A stretch of DNA of 64,000 nt from assembly GCA_035771165.1 (NCBI GenBank), contig JAWNZC010000001.1, positions 4,843,501 through 4,907,500 on the forward strand, read 5' to 3'. The notes under the pieces are model-generated. The model was not told the DNA's origin. It did no database searches and saw nothing but the letters and a program-made list of their open reading frames with translations. The DNA is from Paragorgia papillata (lineage: Eukaryota > Cnidaria > Anthozoa > Scleralcyonacea > Coralliidae). This document shows positions 46,131 through 64,000 of this stretch, in pieces; the stretch's first letter is position 1, and every line of letters starts with the position of its first letter. The position numbers and the translations under genes were made by a program.

Positions 46131-46140
46131 TCAGACAAAC

Positions 46141-46427
46141 CTGATATCGATGTATTTTGATAATTTCGCATCCGTGGTGTCTTCTGTTTTTGGAAATCTG
46201 GTTCGCTCTTTTCCGGTGTTTGCGACGGTGTTTTTTTTGCGATAATCGTCCATATACATGCTAGCGTCGGAGAAGTGTTGAAACGCTTGCCCTTGCGCGG
46301 GTAGGGTATTGTATTTTGGCGGATCCATGACAGATCGTTGGAATTTCGCTTTGCGACGTTGTTGGACCGGTTCGTTTGCCTCTAATCGTGGGAGTTGCCA
46401 GCCACATAGGTGACCATTGCTCCCCAT
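46141..46427 (-). CDS. Candidate first coding exon of an unidentified gene
   Basis: The minus-strand frame from ATG at 46427 (in-frame GTG further upstream) runs 95 codons and two bases to a plausible donor (ATCAG|GTTTGT at 46141/46140). Codon use is balanced and unlike the AT-rich surroundings. The peptide (SNGHLCGWQLPRLEANEPV at the start; PPKYNTLPAQGQAFQHFSD and MYMDDYRKKNT further on) is hydrophilic, not low-complexity and has no signal peptide. I do not recognise it. It lies head-to-head with CFAP251, about 1.9 kb between the two ATGs. The style (W, PxxY, short basic stretches) is compatible with small ciliary microtubule-inner proteins, but that is a guess. No second exon was found to its left. 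Confidence 0.4.
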
Positions 46428-46429
46428 GG

Positions 46430-47100
46430 ACTGGTTAATTCTTCGTTGTATGGGTATACAGTACAAGACGCGACGCTTGGTCACTCGTCACCGACTCAAG
46501 TTGCCATCTGACCGTGTATTACCCCTTCACTGAACTTGTGAGGTTGAAATTCTGTATGTATCCAAGTCAACTAGTTTATTCTTATTTGGACATCGAACAG
46601 TTCTTACTCTTTGTCTGAATTGCCGTTTGTTGATCTTACAACGTCTCTTTAATAGTCTAACGTCTCAATGGTTCATACGCTGAGTCTAGTCTAAACACTG
46701 TGCGTAATATGATATATTATTATACATTTTTAATATCAGATCACATTTAGTCCAGGTGTCAAATCTGTCATAATAATTGCGCAGTATTCAGATTCGGCAT
46801 AAATGTATTATTAAACATCTAGCTTGACTGTACAGGTGTCGGGACTATTTTTAATTTTTTCAACAACGATTTATTTCTGCATTTTGGGTAATTTTTTTGA
46901 CTGGTGACATTTGTTATGACACGAAAATTCAATTTGTCTTATTTGAAAGCTACACTTAAAATGACAACGTGACATTTTTTGTAGTTTTTGGCCATGGTTT
47001 TCCTTGCTTCGTTTTTGAGATATTTCAGTTTATTTGATATGTAAATGTGACATGTTGTGACATACATGTGCCATAACCATAGGGAGCCCATCTTGGCAAT
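46430..47100. other. Intergenic sequence with one foldback-family arm
   Basis: Between about 46915 and 47065 there is a single diverged arm of the family found at 39513 (AATTTGTCTTATTTGAAAGC, then TTTGAGATATTTCAGTTT). The rest shows nothing I can name. Confidence 0.5.
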
Positions 47101-47225
47101 TCGTCATGCCAAGAGAAGCCAAAAAGCGCGTGGGCGGACTCGAAAGACGCGCGGGAGACTGTGGCAGGGGACCTAAAGAAAAACGAAAAACGATTACCGG
47201 AAGCGGGGAAAAGGCGGAAAAAACG

Positions 47226-47948
47226 TTTTGTGTAATTACATTACAAATTACATTACACATTACATTACACATTACATTATACACATTAGTGACATTACAT
47301 TACATTACATTACACATTACATTACATTACACATTACATTACACATTACATTACACATTACATTACACATTACATTACATTACATTACACATTACATTAT
47401 ACACATTAGTGACATTACATTACACATTACATTACACATTACATTACATTACACATTACATTACACATTACATTACACATTACATTACATTGTACATTAC
47501 ACATTACATTACATTACACATTACATTACACATTACATTACACATTACATTGCACATTACATTGCACATTACATTGCACATTACATTGCACATTACATTG
47601 CACATTACATTGCACATTACATTGCACATTACATTGCACATTACATTACACATTACATTACACATTACATTACAAATTACATTACATTACACATTACATT
47701 ACACATTACATTACACATTGCATTGCACATTACATTGCACATTACATTGCACATTACATTGCACATTACATTGCACATTACATTGCACATTACATTACAC
47801 ATTACATTACACATTACATTACAAATTACATTACATTACACCTTACATTACACCTTACATTGCATTGCACATGCATTACATTACACATTACAATATTACA
47901 TTACACACTGCATTACACATTACATTACATTATTACATTACAATTTGA
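47226..47948. repeat. Minisatellite of TTACATTACACA type
   Basis: About 720 bp built from ATTACATTACAC and ATTACATTGCAC dodecamers with ATTACATT hexamer slips. It reads open in plus-strand frames as repeated L-H-I-T or Y-I-T-H, a repeat artefact. Two copies of GGCGGCCATATTGGTGTAC follow at about 47990-48042. Confidence 0.95.
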
Positions 47949-48207
47949 TCTACTCATAATGCGTATAGAGCGTTTTCATCTGACGTCACGGCGGCCATAT
48001 TGGTGTACCAAAACAATGAAATGGCGGCCATATTGGTGTACGGTATGGGAATTGGCTCTTTCTTATTCAAATATTTTGTATTGTTTCACCACCCCAATGG
48101 GGCCACCGATCACGTGAGTGAAAACGGTCTATACCTATTTTTACAATGCGGATCGTAATATTCCGCGCTATTCCCTTTGTAGACTGGGTACGAAGACGAA
48201 ACGTATT

Positions 48208-48221
48208 ATTGCCATGGTAAC
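48208..48221 (+). promoter_or_regulatory. RFX-type X-box before CFAP251
   Basis: ATTGCCATGGTAAC is a near-perfect inverted-repeat X-box (consensus RTTGCC-AT-GGYAAC), 62 bp upstream of the predicted ATG. RFX factors drive cilium genes in animals through such sites at this kind of distance. The match is seen in the sequence; its function is inferred from the ciliary role of the gene. Confidence 0.75.
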
Positions 48222-48282
48222 GTAGCTTGGACAAAATGGTGGACTTGTGATTGCTGTTGGACAACTTGAAAATATTCTTGTC

Positions 48283-64000
<15,718 letters not shown>

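Noticed and set aside
47106..47959. Plus-strand ORFs of 280 and 243 codons with L-H-I-T repeats
   Set aside because: Pure reading of the TTACATTACACA minisatellite, with no conserved or complex sequence except a short lead-in.

Overview
The window is eukaryotic nuclear DNA. It is AT-rich, has spliced genes with GT-AG introns, TATA-type promoters, SINEs, many short inverted-repeat transposons and abundant micro- and minisatellites. The right third carries the 5' two-thirds of CFAP251 (WDR66), a WD40 protein of motile cilia, so the organism is ciliated. The repeat landscape (a 5S-headed SINE, tRNA-like SINE relics, dense foldback elements in introns) suggests an invertebrate animal, most likely an anthozoan cnidarian such as a coral or anemone. 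That assignment is inference.

Region 1 (1-34060) is a head-to-tail array of eight paralogous single-ORF genes, all on the + strand, in units of 4.2-4.7 kb (ATGs at 1562, 5737, 10011, 14730, 19075, 23812, 28030, 32357). Each unit carries an inverted CCAAT box and a TATATAAGG box about 382 bp before the ATG, a probable 5'UTR intron, a 320-440 aa ORF of a family I do not recognise, a 3'UTR with an AATAAA signal, and a block of 22-24 bp minisatellite. Units 1-7 also carry a conserved spacer with a tRNA-like SINE relic. Two spacer types exist: A has an (AT)n tract; B has a 5S-headed SINE and two deletions. They alternate A-B-A-B-A-B over units 2-7, so the amplification unit looks like a ~9 kb dimer. 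One ~8 kb stretch (about 6925-14891) recurs almost unchanged at about 16046-23973. The proteins differ mainly in an in-frame 12-bp repeat (0, 6, 7, 24 or 25 copies of N-A-E-E) and in the acidic C-terminal tail, which is lost or frameshifted in several copies. Gene 3 carries a one-base frameshift.

Region 2 (34070-38110) is a ~4 kb expansion of the same minisatellite downstream of gene 8, with a ~1573 bp higher-order period. It has no stop codon in any minus-strand frame for ~4 kb, a repeat artefact rather than a gene.

Region 3 (38140-48280) is mostly non-coding. It holds several foldback elements, a detached relic of the array spacer, SINE relics, a TTAA-flanked MITE nested in a larger foldback element, one plausible orphan first exon on the - strand (46141-46427) and a (TTACATTACACA)n-type minisatellite.

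Region 4 (48208-64000) is CFAP251: an RFX-type X-box about 60 bp before the ATG, then 23 exons traced with consistent phase, running off the right edge. Its introns are packed with nested foldback transposons and at least five simple-repeat classes. One pentanucleotide array directly supplies a 3' splice site.
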